Part shown: in pieces, positions 15,752 through 24,827 of the stretch | Numbering within the stretch: the stretch's first letter is position 1 | How the letters are laid out: each line of letters opens with the position of its first letter | Assembly: GCF_030406775.1 (NCBI RefSeq) | Contig: NZ_CP129119.1 | Span: 1,584,001 to 1,648,000 of the forward strand | DNA from: Sporosarcina trichiuri | GTDB lineage: Bacteria > Bacillota > Bacilli > Bacillales_A > Planococcaceae | Length of the DNA stretch: 64,000 nucleotides | Direction: 5' to 3' | The notes under the pieces: generated by a model | Seen by the model: only the letters and a program-made list of their open reading frames with translations | Database searches by the model: none | Told to the model about the DNA's origin: nothing | Made by a program: the position numbers and the translations under genes

Positions 15752-16618
15752 TTGGCACACTATGGACAGTCACTAAAGAAGGTCCGAAAAAACAAGCATC
15801 TCTCCCAGCAGAAAGTCGCAACAACCGCACTCTCCCAAGCGGCCTATTCCAACTTCGAAGCCGGCAAATCGGATATTGGATCGGCAGCCTTCGTACATCT
15901 GCTCAATCAGCTGCAGCTCACATTCGAAGAACTCGACTATCTCCAGAACGGCTGTCAATTTGGAGAGTCAGACCATCTGATCCAGCGCTTTTTCCGTCTC
16001 CCATACAACAACAAAACTGAAATTCAAGACCTGATCCGCTCGATTGATATGTCCTTGGAAGCCGTACCGAACAACTATCTGATGGAAATCAGGCAGGTCT
16101 GCGAAGCGCTGCTCATCCTTGAGACATCCGGAAGCCTGAACGATGCACGGGAGAAAGTGCAGCACGTATGGGAACGCATTTCGAATTATGACCAATGGTA
16201 TCTGATGGACATCAAACTGCTCAATGCCATGCTCTATTTTTTCGACAGCGATACCGTTATCCCCCTGGCCGACAAACTTCTCGAAAGACTCAGTGAGTAC
16301 AACGGATTCGCGGATGCCATCAAACTAAGCATCACGATTCAAATCAACTCTTCCATGATCCTGATCCAAAACGGCGCCTACACAGCCGCCCGCACACGGT
16401 TGGATCGCCTGCTAAAAAAGCAGCTCCGCCAACTGCCCTACCCCTCCTTGGCGGTCTGTTGCAGCCGGCTGGCGATCTGCTGCTCCCACATAGATCTCGA
16501 CCATGCTGCTTACCACTATGACAAGGCAGTCGCGCTGCTGAAACTGTACGAAGACGATCACTTGCTTCAGATGATCCAGGAGGAATACAGCAAGTATTCG
16601 AAGCCGGAAGTTGTGTAA
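15752..16618 (+). CDS. Rgg/MutR-type HTH-TPR transcriptional regulator
   Basis: 288 residues, the usual size for Rgg/RRNPP regulators. An N-terminal XRE HTH (GQSLKKVRKNKHLSQQKVA to SNFEAGKSDIG) is followed by a helical repeat domain (about 75-285) with patterning like the peptide-binding TPR domain of Rgg and PlcR. Start is TTG at 15752 with AAAAGGGGTGG upstream. Rgg proteins are commonly controlled by short secreted peptides and regulate neighbouring bacteriocin genes. No convincing pheromone gene is visible nearby. Regulation of the divergent toxin-like operon is inferred from position. Confidence 0.8.
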   Translation: MAHYGQSLKKVRKNKHLSQQKVATTALSQAAYSNFEAGKSDIGSAAFVHLLNQLQLTFEELDYLQNGCQFGESDHLIQRFFRLPYNNKTEIQDLIRSIDMSLEAVPNNYLMEIRQVCEALLILETSGSLNDAREKVQHVWERISNYDQWYLMDIKLLNAMLYFFDSDTVIPLADKLLERLSEYNGFADAIKLSITIQINSSMILIQNGAYTAARTRLDRLLKKQLRQLPYPSLAVCCSRLAICCSHIDLDHAAYHYDKAVALLKLYEDDHLLQMIQEEYSKYSKPEVV

Positions 16619-16904
16619 CAGTTACTACCATGAAATGAGAGAGAAATTGCAACCAGCCAGGCCGTCATTTCACGTGAAGCCGCGATGGTTGGACTGGTTG
16701 GCTGGAGTATAGGCGGATGGATTATCCGCAGCATGCTTGGGGTTTGTGGTGCTCAGCAGCTAATGTGACTTCAATCTGCAAACAGATCCAGCCGCCGGCA
16801 TAGCTGGTGGAGGAGTAGGATATTGGAGGAGGGATTGGACAGTACATCATTTTCACAGTCGACAAATGACATACCGGCTGCTTGATGGGGGCATGAACAA
16901 CCAA
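16619..16904. other. 286-bp intergenic stretch with Gly-rich reading-frame remnants
   Basis: No intact gene. One plus frame reads SREAAMVGLVGWSIGGWI and another AAGIAGGGVGYWRRDW, hydrophobic Gly-rich patterns as in class II bacteriocin-like peptides, but neither has a start with a ribosome site and both are short. They may be remains of a decayed peptide gene. Confidence 0.3.
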
Positions 16905-17186
16905 CTATTGTAGAGTTGAAAACCCGTCTGACACACCATGTAATTTCAATTCTGATAATCCTTCAAAGTCTTCCTTCAATCTCTCAATAGCTGCCAGCTG
17001 ATCTTGGATTTCTCCATTCAGCTCTGCAGCTTTCTCCTTGTCCAAGTCATTTGCCGCAGCAAACTGGGCAATGTCCTTCATCCGGTACAACCGCTCTTCG
17101 ATTTGCGCCAGCACCGCATCCTGCTCCTTCACTTTCTGCAATTCAATTTCGATAGCTTGAATATCTGGCTGTACTTGTTTACTCAT
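16905..17186 (-). CDS. Small coiled-coil protein, copy 2
   Basis: 93 residues from the ATG at 17186 (MSKQVQPDIQAIE). Nearly the whole sequence is helical with heptad spacing through DQLAAIERLKEDFEGL. The ribosome site AAAGGTAGTGATC is upstream. It is the paralogue of 12103-12321, and the two flank the toxin-like region on the same strand. It has no signal peptide or membrane segment, so it is probably cytoplasmic. Function unknown; similar short helical proteins are seen as partners in LXG-type secretion loci, but no LXG gene is present here. Confidence 0.65.
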   Translation of the reverse strand: MSKQVQPDIQAIEIELQKVKEQDAVLAQIEERLYRMKDIAQFAAANDLDKEKAAELNGEIQDQLAAIERLKEDFEGLSELKLHGVSDGFSTLQ

Positions 17187-17291
17187 GGTGATCACTACCT
17201 TTCTCATTTTTGAGACGCCTTGTTGAAAAAGAACATACGTTCTAACTCGTGGTATACTTATCTTATCATAATTGAGATAGGAGCAATCGCC

Positions 17292-17507
17292 ATGTCTTCT
17301 GTATTCCATCAGCGTATGTGCGGCAAGCTGTTAGGGGATGGCTGCATTGTCCAGCAGGCCGGCAGGAAACCGAGATTTCAATTCATCCACAGACGGCAGG
17401 ACGAACAGTGGGCACTCCACTGTTACGAGCAGCTAAAGGCTTATATCCCCCTGGCCTTACCATTCCCCCGCAAAACGATAGATAGCCGCGTTCGAAACGG
17501 ATTCACC
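17292..17507 (+). pseudogene. LAGLIDADG-type homing endonuclease, N-terminal remnant
   Basis: The ORF begins MSSVFHQRMCGKLLGDGCIV, in which KLLGDGCI is the first LAGLIDADG-like helix of this endonuclease family. RFQFIHRRQDEQWALHCYEQ follows the usual pattern. After 72 codons it runs into the IS66 terminal repeat at 17508 and stops four codons later. The remainder is not found beyond the IS66 block, so the gene is truncated. Confidence 0.6.
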
Positions 17508-17589
17508 GTAAGCCCGTAATATAAAAAAGCGCTACCTATCGGCGCGCCGCACAAATAGCCCTTCTCTTCACCGATTTGAAGAGACAGGG

Positions 17590-19161
17590 CTATCTCAATT
17601 TACACGATTCTTGAATTTCTGGTGACCATGGCAGGAACGAATCGAGCCGTTCACTTTGCTGCTGAATACTCATAGTGGGTAGATCTGTGAATATTTTCTT
17701 CAAATAGGCATAGAAATCGATCCCATGAAGTTTTGCAGTCTCCGACAAACTTAGGCAAATCGCGTTTGCTTGTGCACCTGCTTCACTGACAGAAAAGAGC
17801 CAGTTTTTTCGTCCAATCACGTTCGGACGAATGGCATTTTCAGCTGGATTATTATCGATTTCAATTCGGCCATCATGAAGGAATCGTTGAAGCGCCTCTT
17901 TTCGCTTTAATGTATACTCAGCTGCCGTCGCAATGGCATTCTTCCCGTAAAAATGACCGTTCTCAATCCATTTGAAGAAGTCATCAAGGATTGGCTTAGA
18001 ATATTTCTTGCGCATTCTACGCCGTTTGCTTGGCCGCATTGTTCGGAACTTCCGTTCCAACTGGTAGAGTCGATTACAATAGTCAACACCCATCTGGCCA
18101 TTTTTACTATCGGCTTTCAGCCAATATCGTCGGACGTGCGCCCAACAGTTGGCAAAGGAGATATCTTCGATATCACCGTAAGCAGAGTAGCCATCACAAA
18201 TCACGGTACCCTTGAAGCCAGAAAGGAAATTCTTCAATACTTCCTTGGCACGAGACAAGGAATGCTTAAAAATGACCAGTGGAGGCCCTTGGCAAGGAAC
18301 TGTCTTGTAAACCCAGTTATACGCCTTGGAACTGGCCGGTTTCCCATCACTACGATGAATGACTTGTGATGTCGTCTCGTCTACGTGAAGGATTGTCCGG
18401 TTTAAAGCCAGCTCGATCATCCGCCTATACAGTGGTGTCAGCCATTGGTTGGAAGCATTGATCACCCAGTTGGACAAATTCTTATCGTTCGTCTGTAAAC
18501 CGTAACGAGCCCATTCTTTCACCTGACGATAAAGAGGTAAATATAAAGTGAATTTGTCCGATAGGACTTTCGCCAATACACTTGGACCTGCGAGGCTGCG
18601 CTGAATGACTGGCTGTGGTGCTTTTCCTCGAACAATTTTCGTTGGTGTAGATAGATCTGCCTTACAATGCAGGCATTCATAAGCATGTTCCATATGCTGA
18701 ATTCTCTTCAGTTGCGCCGAAACAAATTCAGCTTCTTCGCGCACAATCGTACCGCCGATTTCCGTTAGTTTGAGATCGCAACAGGCGCAGGTAAGCTGGT
18801 CAGGATGATGGTGGATGACCTCTGTTTCGACACCTTCCTGAAAATGATCATTTCGCTTCCTCTTTGATGCTTTACGGACAACAGTATACGAAACTACCTG
18901 TTGGCTTTGTTCTTCTGTCTGCTCAGAAAGGGGAAAAGGGTTCTCTTCTTCCTCAAATAAGGAACCTTGCCCTTCGGGCACATTGTATTTTGATTTCTCG
19001 GATCGTGAGCCGAATAACATTTTTGTTAAGTGCTAAACCTGTTGGGTCAATTTCTCCACTTGATTGGTCAGCTGTTCATTCTGCTGATTGGAATGCGCCA
19101 ATTGCTCTTCCAAAATGCGGATGACTTTTTCAAGCGCTTGTTCGGATGTCCGATTGGCCAT
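17590..19161 (-). pseudogene. tnpC: IS66 transposase tnpC, nonsense mutation at codon 43
   Basis: Full-length frame from the ATG at 19161 (MANRTSEQ), interrupted by TAG at 19033-19035 where element 2 has CAG (QQV-stop-HLTK versus QQVQNLTK). After it, the frame is open for 476 codons, with the zinc-binding CACCDLKL, DDE-type blocks HVDETTSQVIHRSD and ICDGYSAYGD, and ENAIRPNVIGRKNWLF. Restart at MLFGS is conceivable but would lose the leucine-zipper N-terminus. Confidence 0.85.
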
Positions 19162-19228
19162 TTCCTTCACCGCTTTCTTTCTCGTTGAAGGTAGTATACC
19201 GAATTACAAGATATCTGAACAGAACTAT

Positions 19229-19582
19229 TTAGAAAGCACCTTGTAAGGAAGGAGCAATTGCCTTCGGCTGCTGAATGGAGAGTCCCTCAAGTAGCCAACG
19301 GAGCTCCTGCTGCGACAAGTTTTTCACTTCCTGTTCACTGCATGGCCACTGCAATTTTCCGTTATCCAAGCGCTTGTATAATAGAGCGAATCCATTCCCG
19401 TCAAAATACAGACATTTATAGCGATCTTTCTTCCAACCAGCGAAAAGAAAGATGGAATCCCCGTAGGGATCCAGTTCAAAGGAATCCTGTATAAGCGTTG
19501 CAAGACCGTCAATACCTTTGCGCATATCTGTTTTTCCGCAGACGATATAGATATTCTGCACTTCTGTATAATCCTGTCTCAT
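19229..19582 (-). CDS. tnpB: IS66 TnpB (ORF2) of element 1
   Basis: 117 residues, standard length for IS66 Orf2. It contains the family signature YIVCGKTDMRKGIDGLA and the C-terminal LRWLLEGLSIQQPK. TnpB is an accessory protein needed for IS66 transposition; its mechanism is unclear. Its ATG overlaps the stop of tnpA (ATGA). Confidence 0.9.
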   Translation of the reverse strand: MRQDYTEVQNIYIVCGKTDMRKGIDGLATLIQDSFELDPYGDSIFLFAGWKKDRYKCLYFDGNGFALLYKRLDNGKLQWPCSEQEVKNLSQQELRWLLEGLSIQQPKAIAPSLQGAF

Positions 19583-19740
19583 CGGTCCATCAGCTCCCTT
19601 ACGATCATCTGGACGATACGTTCCTCGACGCCGTTATGAAAGACAATTTCGGTGTGGGTCAATTTGATTGTGCAATGGCCGATGGCCTTGATGGCAGTAG
19701 TTGATGGGCTGGGTTCTGTTACGGAGTGTAATGTTACGGG
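19579..19740 (-). pseudogene. tnpA: IS66 tnpA (element 1), C-terminal part
   Basis: The open frame VTLHSVTEPSPST to NGVEERIVQMIVRELMDR ends in TGA overlapping tnpB. Upstream it abuts the terminal repeat of element 2, so its own start is lost. Its homologous N-terminus is at 22088-22186. Confidence 0.7.
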
Positions 19741-19825
19741 GTAAGCCCCCAATCAAACAACGCATATTTTCACCAAGCATCTCCTAGTATGATCAAGATA
19801 TCAACTTGAAGGAGGTGCTTTTCCT

Positions 19826-20017
19826 TTGCCAAAAAAACCATTGACTATCATCCCCGTTACATTGCAACCAGCGCCAAACGACGGCCTGACGGCCGTTTCC
19901 TCCAGCTTCCCCGGTTCCTGTTGTATCATCAGACTGGGTCATACCGAAGTCACCTTCCAGAACGGCGTGGAAGAGCGCATCATCCAGAGCGTAATAAGGG
20001 AGCTGATCCACCGATGA
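19826..20017 (+). CDS. tnpA: IS66 TnpA (ORF1) of element 2
   Basis: 63 residues, TTG start with AAGGAGGTG 9 bases upstream. The C-terminal FQNGVEERIIQSVIRELIHR matches the element-1 fragment. This short form of IS66 Orf1 ends in an ATGA overlap with tnpB. Confidence 0.75.
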   Translation: MPKKPLTIIPVTLQPAPNDGLTAVSSSFPGSCCIIRLGHTEVTFQNGVEERIIQSVIRELIHR

Positions 20018-20367
20018 GGCAGGACTACACCCAGGTTCAAAACATCTATATCGTTTGCGGAAAGACCGATATGCGAAAAGGGATCGATGGATTGGCGACG
20101 CTGATCCAAGATTCTTTCGAGCTGGACCCCTATAGCGATTCCATCTTCCTGTTCGCCGGCTGGAAAAAAGACCGATACAAATGTCTGTATTTCGACGGTA
20201 ACGGCTTCGCCATGCTGTATAAGCGGCTGGATAGTGGAAAGCTACAATGGCCAAGAAACGAACAGGAAGTAAAGAACCTGACCCAACAGGAGCTTCGCTG
20301 GCTGCTCGAAGGTTTGTCTATCCAGCAACCGAGAGCCATCCAGCCATCGTTGAAAGGGGCTTTCTGA
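20014..20367 (+). CDS. tnpB: IS66 TnpB (ORF2) of element 2
   Basis: 117 residues with YIVCGKTDMRKGIDGLA and the LEGLSIQQPR C-terminus. It is closely similar to the element-1 copy. Translationally coupled to tnpA. Confidence 0.92.
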   Translation: MRQDYTQVQNIYIVCGKTDMRKGIDGLATLIQDSFELDPYSDSIFLFAGWKKDRYKCLYFDGNGFAMLYKRLDSGKLQWPRNEQEVKNLTQQELRWLLEGLSIQQPRAIQPSLKGAF

Positions 20368-20440
20368 GATTCCACTTTCCACCGTCCTTCGGACCCGTTA
20401 TAATGTAAGGACCAAAACGGAACGGAAAGTGGTGAGCGAT

Positions 20441-22003
20441 ATGGCAAATAAGTCATCGAACGAAAAAATTATTCGGCTATTGGAAGATCAGCTGTCCCAT
20501 TCTAACGAACAGATCCATCAGCTGACCAAACGGATTGAATCGCTCACCCAACAAGTGCAGAATCTGACGAAGCTCCTGTACGGATCCAAAACGGAGAAAT
20601 CTAAGTATCAGGCGCCCGATGGGCAGGGATCATTATTCGACGAAGATGAATCTCCTTTTCCTGACTCTGAGCACACAGAGGAACAAAGCCAACAGACGAT
20701 CTCCTATACTGTTGTCCGGAAAGCTAAGCGGAAGAAGCGGAATGATCTGCTGCAGAAAGACATCGAAACAGAAATCCTCCATCATCATCCGGAAGAGACT
20801 GAATGCGCCTGTTGCCGTCAACAGATGACGGAAATCGGCGGAACTATCGTGCGGGAGGAAGCTCTATTCATTCCAGCCAAGATGAAGAAAGTGCTGCATA
20901 TGGAACACGCCTATGAATGCACTCACTGTAAAAATGATGTGTCGCTCCCTGCCCAGATCATCCGCGGCAAGGCGCCGCAACCAGCCATTCAACGGAGTAT
21001 TGCCGGTCCCAGCGTCCTGGCAAAAGTCATCTATGATAAGTTCATTCAATACCTGCCCCTTTACCGGCAGGTAAAGGAATGGGAGCGCCACGGACTGATG
21101 ACCAATGACAAGAACCTGTCCAACTGGGTGATCTCCGCAGCTGATCGATGGTTATCTCCTCTGTACGAGAGGATGAGGGAACTGTTGACGTGCCGGAATG
21201 TTCTGCACGTCGACGAGACATATGCACAGGTGGTTCACAGATCAGACGGAAAATCCGGCCAGTCGAAAGCCTTTAATTGGGTGTGCCGCACCGTCCCAAG
21301 CCAAGGGCCTGTCATGGTCCTTTTCCGGAGCGCCCTTTCCCGTTCGAGGGTTGCCTTGCGATCATTCATTTCCGGTTACAAGGGAACGCTCATCTGTGAT
21401 GGCTATTCAGCTTACGGCAATCTGGACGGCATCACATTCGCCAACTGCTGGGCTCACGTCCGGCGGTACTGGCTCAAAGCCGACAGTAAGAATGGACGAA
21501 TCGGCGTAGCATATTGCGACCAGCTGTATCGGTTGGAACGGAAGTTCAGGAACTTTTCTCCGGGTAAACGGCGAAAGGCATGGAAGAAATACGCCAAACC
21601 AATTGTTGATGAATCTTTCCAGTGGATCGAGCAATCCCCGTTCTATGGGAAAAGTGCGCTTGCGACAGCAGCGGAATATACACTGAACCGGTCGGATGGA
21701 CTTCGAGCGTTTCTAAAGGACGGCAGGATTGAAATCGATAATAATCCCGCGGAGAATGCAATCCGACCGAACGTCATCGGACGGAAAAACTGGTTGTTCT
21801 CTGTTAGTGAAGCGGGTGCGCAAGCAAACGCCATCTGTCTGTCTCTTGCCGAAACAGCCAAGATCCATGGCATTGACTTCTACATCTATCTCCAGAAGCT
21901 GTTCACAGAACTGCCGAATCTGGATTTTCATCAGGCCCCCGGCCTGTTGGACAATTATTTGCCGTGGTCAGAGAATATCCGACTCTCATGCGGGAGAAAA
22001 TAG
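20441..22003 (+). CDS. tnpC: IS66 transposase TnpC of element 2
   Basis: 520 residues from the second ATG (MANKSSNEK). In order: leucine-zipper-like coiled coil (about 15-55), LLYGSKTEKSKY, zinc motif ECACCRQQM, catalytic blocks HVDETYAQVVHRSD and ICDGYSAYG with ANCWAHVRRYW, then the last acidic block NNPAENAIRPNVIGRKNW. It is full length, with no lesion visible. Catalyses strand transfer of the element. Confidence 0.92.
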   Translation: MANKSSNEKIIRLLEDQLSHSNEQIHQLTKRIESLTQQVQNLTKLLYGSKTEKSKYQAPDGQGSLFDEDESPFPDSEHTEEQSQQTISYTVVRKAKRKKRNDLLQKDIETEILHHHPEETECACCRQQMTEIGGTIVREEALFIPAKMKKVLHMEHAYECTHCKNDVSLPAQIIRGKAPQPAIQRSIAGPSVLAKVIYDKFIQYLPLYRQVKEWERHGLMTNDKNLSNWVISAADRWLSPLYERMRELLTCRNVLHVDETYAQVVHRSDGKSGQSKAFNWVCRTVPSQGPVMVLFRSALSRSRVALRSFISGYKGTLICDGYSAYGNLDGITFANCWAHVRRYWLKADSKNGRIGVAYCDQLYRLERKFRNFSPGKRRKAWKKYAKPIVDESFQWIEQSPFYGKSALATAAEYTLNRSDGLRAFLKDGRIEIDNNPAENAIRPNVIGRKNWLFSVSEAGAQANAICLSLAETAKIHGIDFYIYLQKLFTELPNLDFHQAPGLLDNYLPWSENIRLSCGRK

Positions 22004-22087
22004 CCCTCCGTTCGAAAATATATCGAACGCTAGGGCTATTTGTGCAGCGCGCCATATTGGGCGTGCTTTTTTATATTTCGGGCTTAC

Positions 22088-22186
22088 AGTGGGACAGGCA
22101 ATCTCGTCAAGTTCTGGACCTTTCTTAACGTCAATAACAACGGAGTGTAATGTTACGGGGACGATGGTAACTGATTCTTGTGGCAT
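22088..22186 (-). pseudogene. tnpA: IS66 tnpA N-terminal remnant
   Basis: ATG at 22186 begins MPQESVTIVPVTLHSVVIDV; coding stops where element 2 begins. Its VTIVPVTLHSV block repeats in part at 19718-19740, so the two pieces overlap in content rather than joining cleanly. Confidence 0.65.
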
Positions 22187-22272
22187 AAGAAAAGCACCTC
22201 CTATCGATTAGATAATCCAATCATACCTGGAGATGCTTTCAGTTTATATGCGTCGTTTGATTGGGGGCTTAC

Positions 22273-22414
22273 TTTTAACAAACCGCTGAGTAGTCAAAAT
22301 AGTGTTGGAGTTGAGTGTCACACAGGTCACCGAACATTACTTTTCTTTTAAATAAAAAAAAAAAAAAAATAATCAATAAATCATCTAGAACACTAGTTTG
22401 CCTCTATGAATAGA
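22273..22414. other. AT-rich spacer after the IS66 block
   Basis: No gene. It contains a run of 16 A near 22353 and the 3' flank of the DUF1015 gene. No terminator with a convincing stem was seen. Confidence 0.4.
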
Positions 22415-23464
22415 TCATTTATACTGTTTAAAAATTAAAAAAGATGGAAACTTAGGAAAAAAGCATGTTGACTTTGGCGGCATGATGGAGTTTTTATTTG
22501 CACACTCAATAAATTCTTCTTTAACTATTGGATAAGTTTCGATCGTAACATCTTTTTTTCTAGATGATAATTTATATTTTCTTAGTTCAGCATCTGAAAG
22601 ATACTCAAGGCTGCCTGTGTCAAATATACGAAAAGCTTGTGAAATGATTTGCGTATTTAACCGGTATATATCGTTATTACAAAAGTCATCAGAATTTAAG
22701 TCTATAAGATTAACTACAAAGCGGTCTCCTTCATATTCAATACGGATTTTACCTTTAGACAGAGGTGTTTCCTCGGGCATAACTTCAAACCTTTTGAAGA
22801 TAAAATCTTTAGCCTTTTCAAATAGCTGTGCGTCTACATTCGCTATTACCCGATGTATCGGCAAAATATCTAGATATTCAAAGCTAATCAAACAGGAAAG
22901 AACCGAATTCTTAAAGCTTGATAATGAACTCGTATATAAACGATGATGTCCATCCGCAACATACATACTTTCTTCATCCACAAATTCCTCTGCAATCTTT
23001 TGAGCTTCTTCACCACAAAACACAAAAATCTCTAAATCCTCACTCAGACTATAACTCTCCCTGTACTTCATCTCATCTATATATGATTTATAGTCCACTT
23101 TTTTTTTATGGGCAAGTAAGATGGGAGCTGCCTCGCAATTGTAACCATGGAGGTTACTAAGCATTCCTTGGACAGTGTCAGGTAAAACTAGTTCATGACA
23201 TTTAATTCTACCAGAGTCGTATTCCTTGATGGGTACATCTCCTATCAATCCATATACTTTCCTATATTTAAAAATATACATTACATCTTCATAATCTTTA
23301 ATTGGCTGTATATTTAACCTATCCTTATCCTTTTGGGTAAGAAACAGAGTTCTTTCATCAAGTGCTAATTTATTATCCTTTATATTAACTAAATTTATAA
23401 ATTCCGAATCATAAATATCCCCACTAATATTAATAAATGATTTCTCGAGTACATTAATTTCCAA
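22415..23464 (-). CDS. DUF1015 family protein, SerK/SbnI-like amino-acid kinase
   Basis: 349 residues, TTG start with GAGGTG 8 bases upstream. The family signature YVADGHHRLYTS is present at about 168-179. DUF1015 includes the archaeal ADP-dependent serine kinase SerK and staphylococcal SbnI, which phosphorylates free L-serine to O-phosphoserine. The most likely activity here is phosphorylation of a free hydroxy amino acid; the donor and substrate are not readable. It is AT-rich and sits in the same island, on the same strand, as the cytidylyltransferase-aminotransferase fusion, separated from it by a dead IS30. The usual SbnA-type partner is absent. Confidence 0.75.
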   Translation of the reverse strand: MEINVLEKSFINISGDIYDSEFINLVNIKDNKLALDERTLFLTQKDKDRLNIQPIKDYEDVMYIFKYRKVYGLIGDVPIKEYDSGRIKCHELVLPDTVQGMLSNLHGYNCEAAPILLAHKKKVDYKSYIDEMKYRESYSLSEDLEIFVFCGEEAQKIAEEFVDEESMYVADGHHRLYTSSLSSFKNSVLSCLISFEYLDILPIHRVIANVDAQLFEKAKDFIFKRFEVMPEETPLSKGKIRIEYEGDRFVVNLIDLNSDDFCNNDIYRLNTQIISQAFRIFDTGSLEYLSDAELRKYKLSSRKKDVTIETYPIVKEEFIECANKNSIMPPKSTCFFPKFPSFLIFKQYK

Positions 23465-23589
23465 AAGTATTTCACCTCATTATTAGCAGTCCATTTATAA
23501 CTTGTTTTTAATCCTAAATTGCAACGATAAATTAGCCTACTAGCTAAATTCCAGTGTGTTCACTGATGGGGGCATTTTTCACCCCATTC

Positions 23590-24660
23590 TTAACTAGCTG
23601 TTTTGACCTTAATTTTGTTTCGGAGATTCTCTTCCAGTTTTGCGACTAATTCCTCAAACAGAACGGGCAGCTGTTGGTAATCCAAGATTTTTTCTCGATA
23701 ATTGATTGAGTGTCTAATAGATGCGTTTGATGGCCCCGCAAGAGTAATCGTCTAACGCTTATCCTTTCGGAATGTAGCGTCTAGAAGACTGTTTTGGCGC
23801 GCATTCGATCCTCGCTCATAGGGGGCGTAGGGATGGCAGTAACAGATGTCCGCGACGCCGTATAACCCCTTGGTGAGCTCAAAAATTCACTTCAATTGTA
23901 GGATGTTAGCGTCCTGAAAATGTCGAGATTAAGTCACCGAAACCCTCCTCTAATTGATTCAGGGCATGGTCGAAGGAATCGTGAACCTTGTCATCTATCA
24001 GGATGGCCTAATAGTATCTCGTCTTCCGCTCGATGTGTGTCAAAGAGGAAATGTCACCGGATTTCAAGCCTTCCACTGTGTCGATCTCCCAGCGACTGAA
24101 TTCGTTTCGGTCCTCCACTTCAGCAGGGCGTTCGTCAATCCCTTTTTCCTAGGATACCTAGATTTCTTCGGATTAGCAGGGTCTTTGTATTCCTCCTGTT
24201 TTTCAGCGGCAAGTCGATATTCTGGACGCTCAAAATGTCCATTTCGGTATAGTTGTATAGCGTCTTTGTTGAGCCCATGGGTTTGTTTTCCAATCGGGTT
24301 TGCCCCCAGCGAAACAGACAACAGCTTCAGGTGACCACCCTTGATGGGTGATTCCATCAAATGCGAATTCGATGAACATCCCGGCCGTCGGCAGCTTGCT
24401 TTTCGCCCCGCAGTTCAGCCGATTGCACTCGTATACCGCCTGTCCTGTCTCTACGCTGTAGGCCGTATAGGGCGTCCGTCCGGTCTTCAGCTGCGTCGTT
24501 GCCTCGCGCTACAGTTCGTTGGCAATCGATTGGTGGTGACGCCCCAAGCGACGTCAGATGTCTCGATTTGAATGCCTCGCATTGTGGAGGGCAGCGATAT
24601 GACCGCGCTCAAAGGGGGGCAGGTATTTATTCTTCCGGTTTTGTATGATATCCTCAGTCT
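23590..24660 (-). pseudogene. Decayed IS30-family transposase
   Basis: Pieces of the family are readable across frames on the minus strand. N-terminus: NKYLPPFERGHIAALHNARH and SIANEL. Middle: CNRLNCGAKSKL. Catalytic: FSRWEIDTVEGLKSGD and LTHIERKTRYY, then KVHDSFDHALNQLEEGF. C-terminus: ALDDYSCGAIKRIY. Many stops and frameshifts; not functional. It separates the DUF1015 gene from the rest of its probable pathway. Confidence 0.8.
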
Positions 24661-24827
24661 GTGCTTTTATAAAACTTCCTTTCAATATGAGTCTCGGAAC
24701 CTCAATGATACACGAAATTTTATAGTGGCATTCTTTTGTTTGGATATAGGTGACTAAGTTGATTCTACAATGAGCCTATAAAATAATAGCTTTGGGAATA
24801 TAGAAATGCCAAAGTAAAGAAGTTCAC

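Larger units (their letters stand above)
19741..22087 (+). mobile_element. Intact IS66-family insertion sequence (element 2)
   Basis: Terminal GTAAGCCC repeats at both ends enclose tnpA, tnpB and tnpC in the standard order, all intact. It is likely still competent for transposition. Confidence 0.8.
17508..22272. mobile_element. Two interleaved IS66-type elements
   Basis: Left outer end GTAAGCCCGTAATATAA at 17508; right outer end TTTGATTGGGGGCTTAC ending at 22272. Inner ends GTAAGCCCCC at 19741 and CGGGCTTAC ending at 22087 bound a second, intact element. Element 1 (minus) therefore appears split by element 2 (plus). None of the four 8-base flanks match (GATTCACC, GTTACGGG, AGTGGGAC, TTTTAACA), so a simple insertion with target duplication does not explain the structure. 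Confidence 0.8.

Noticed and set aside
16631..16711. 25-codon ORF after the Rgg-like gene as a pheromone
   Set aside because: No ribosome site, no signal-like hydrophobic core, Arg/Pro-rich; not convincing.
23954..24334. 126-codon plus-strand ORF in the IS30 remnant
   Set aside because: Antisense to recognisable transposase pieces on the minus strand.
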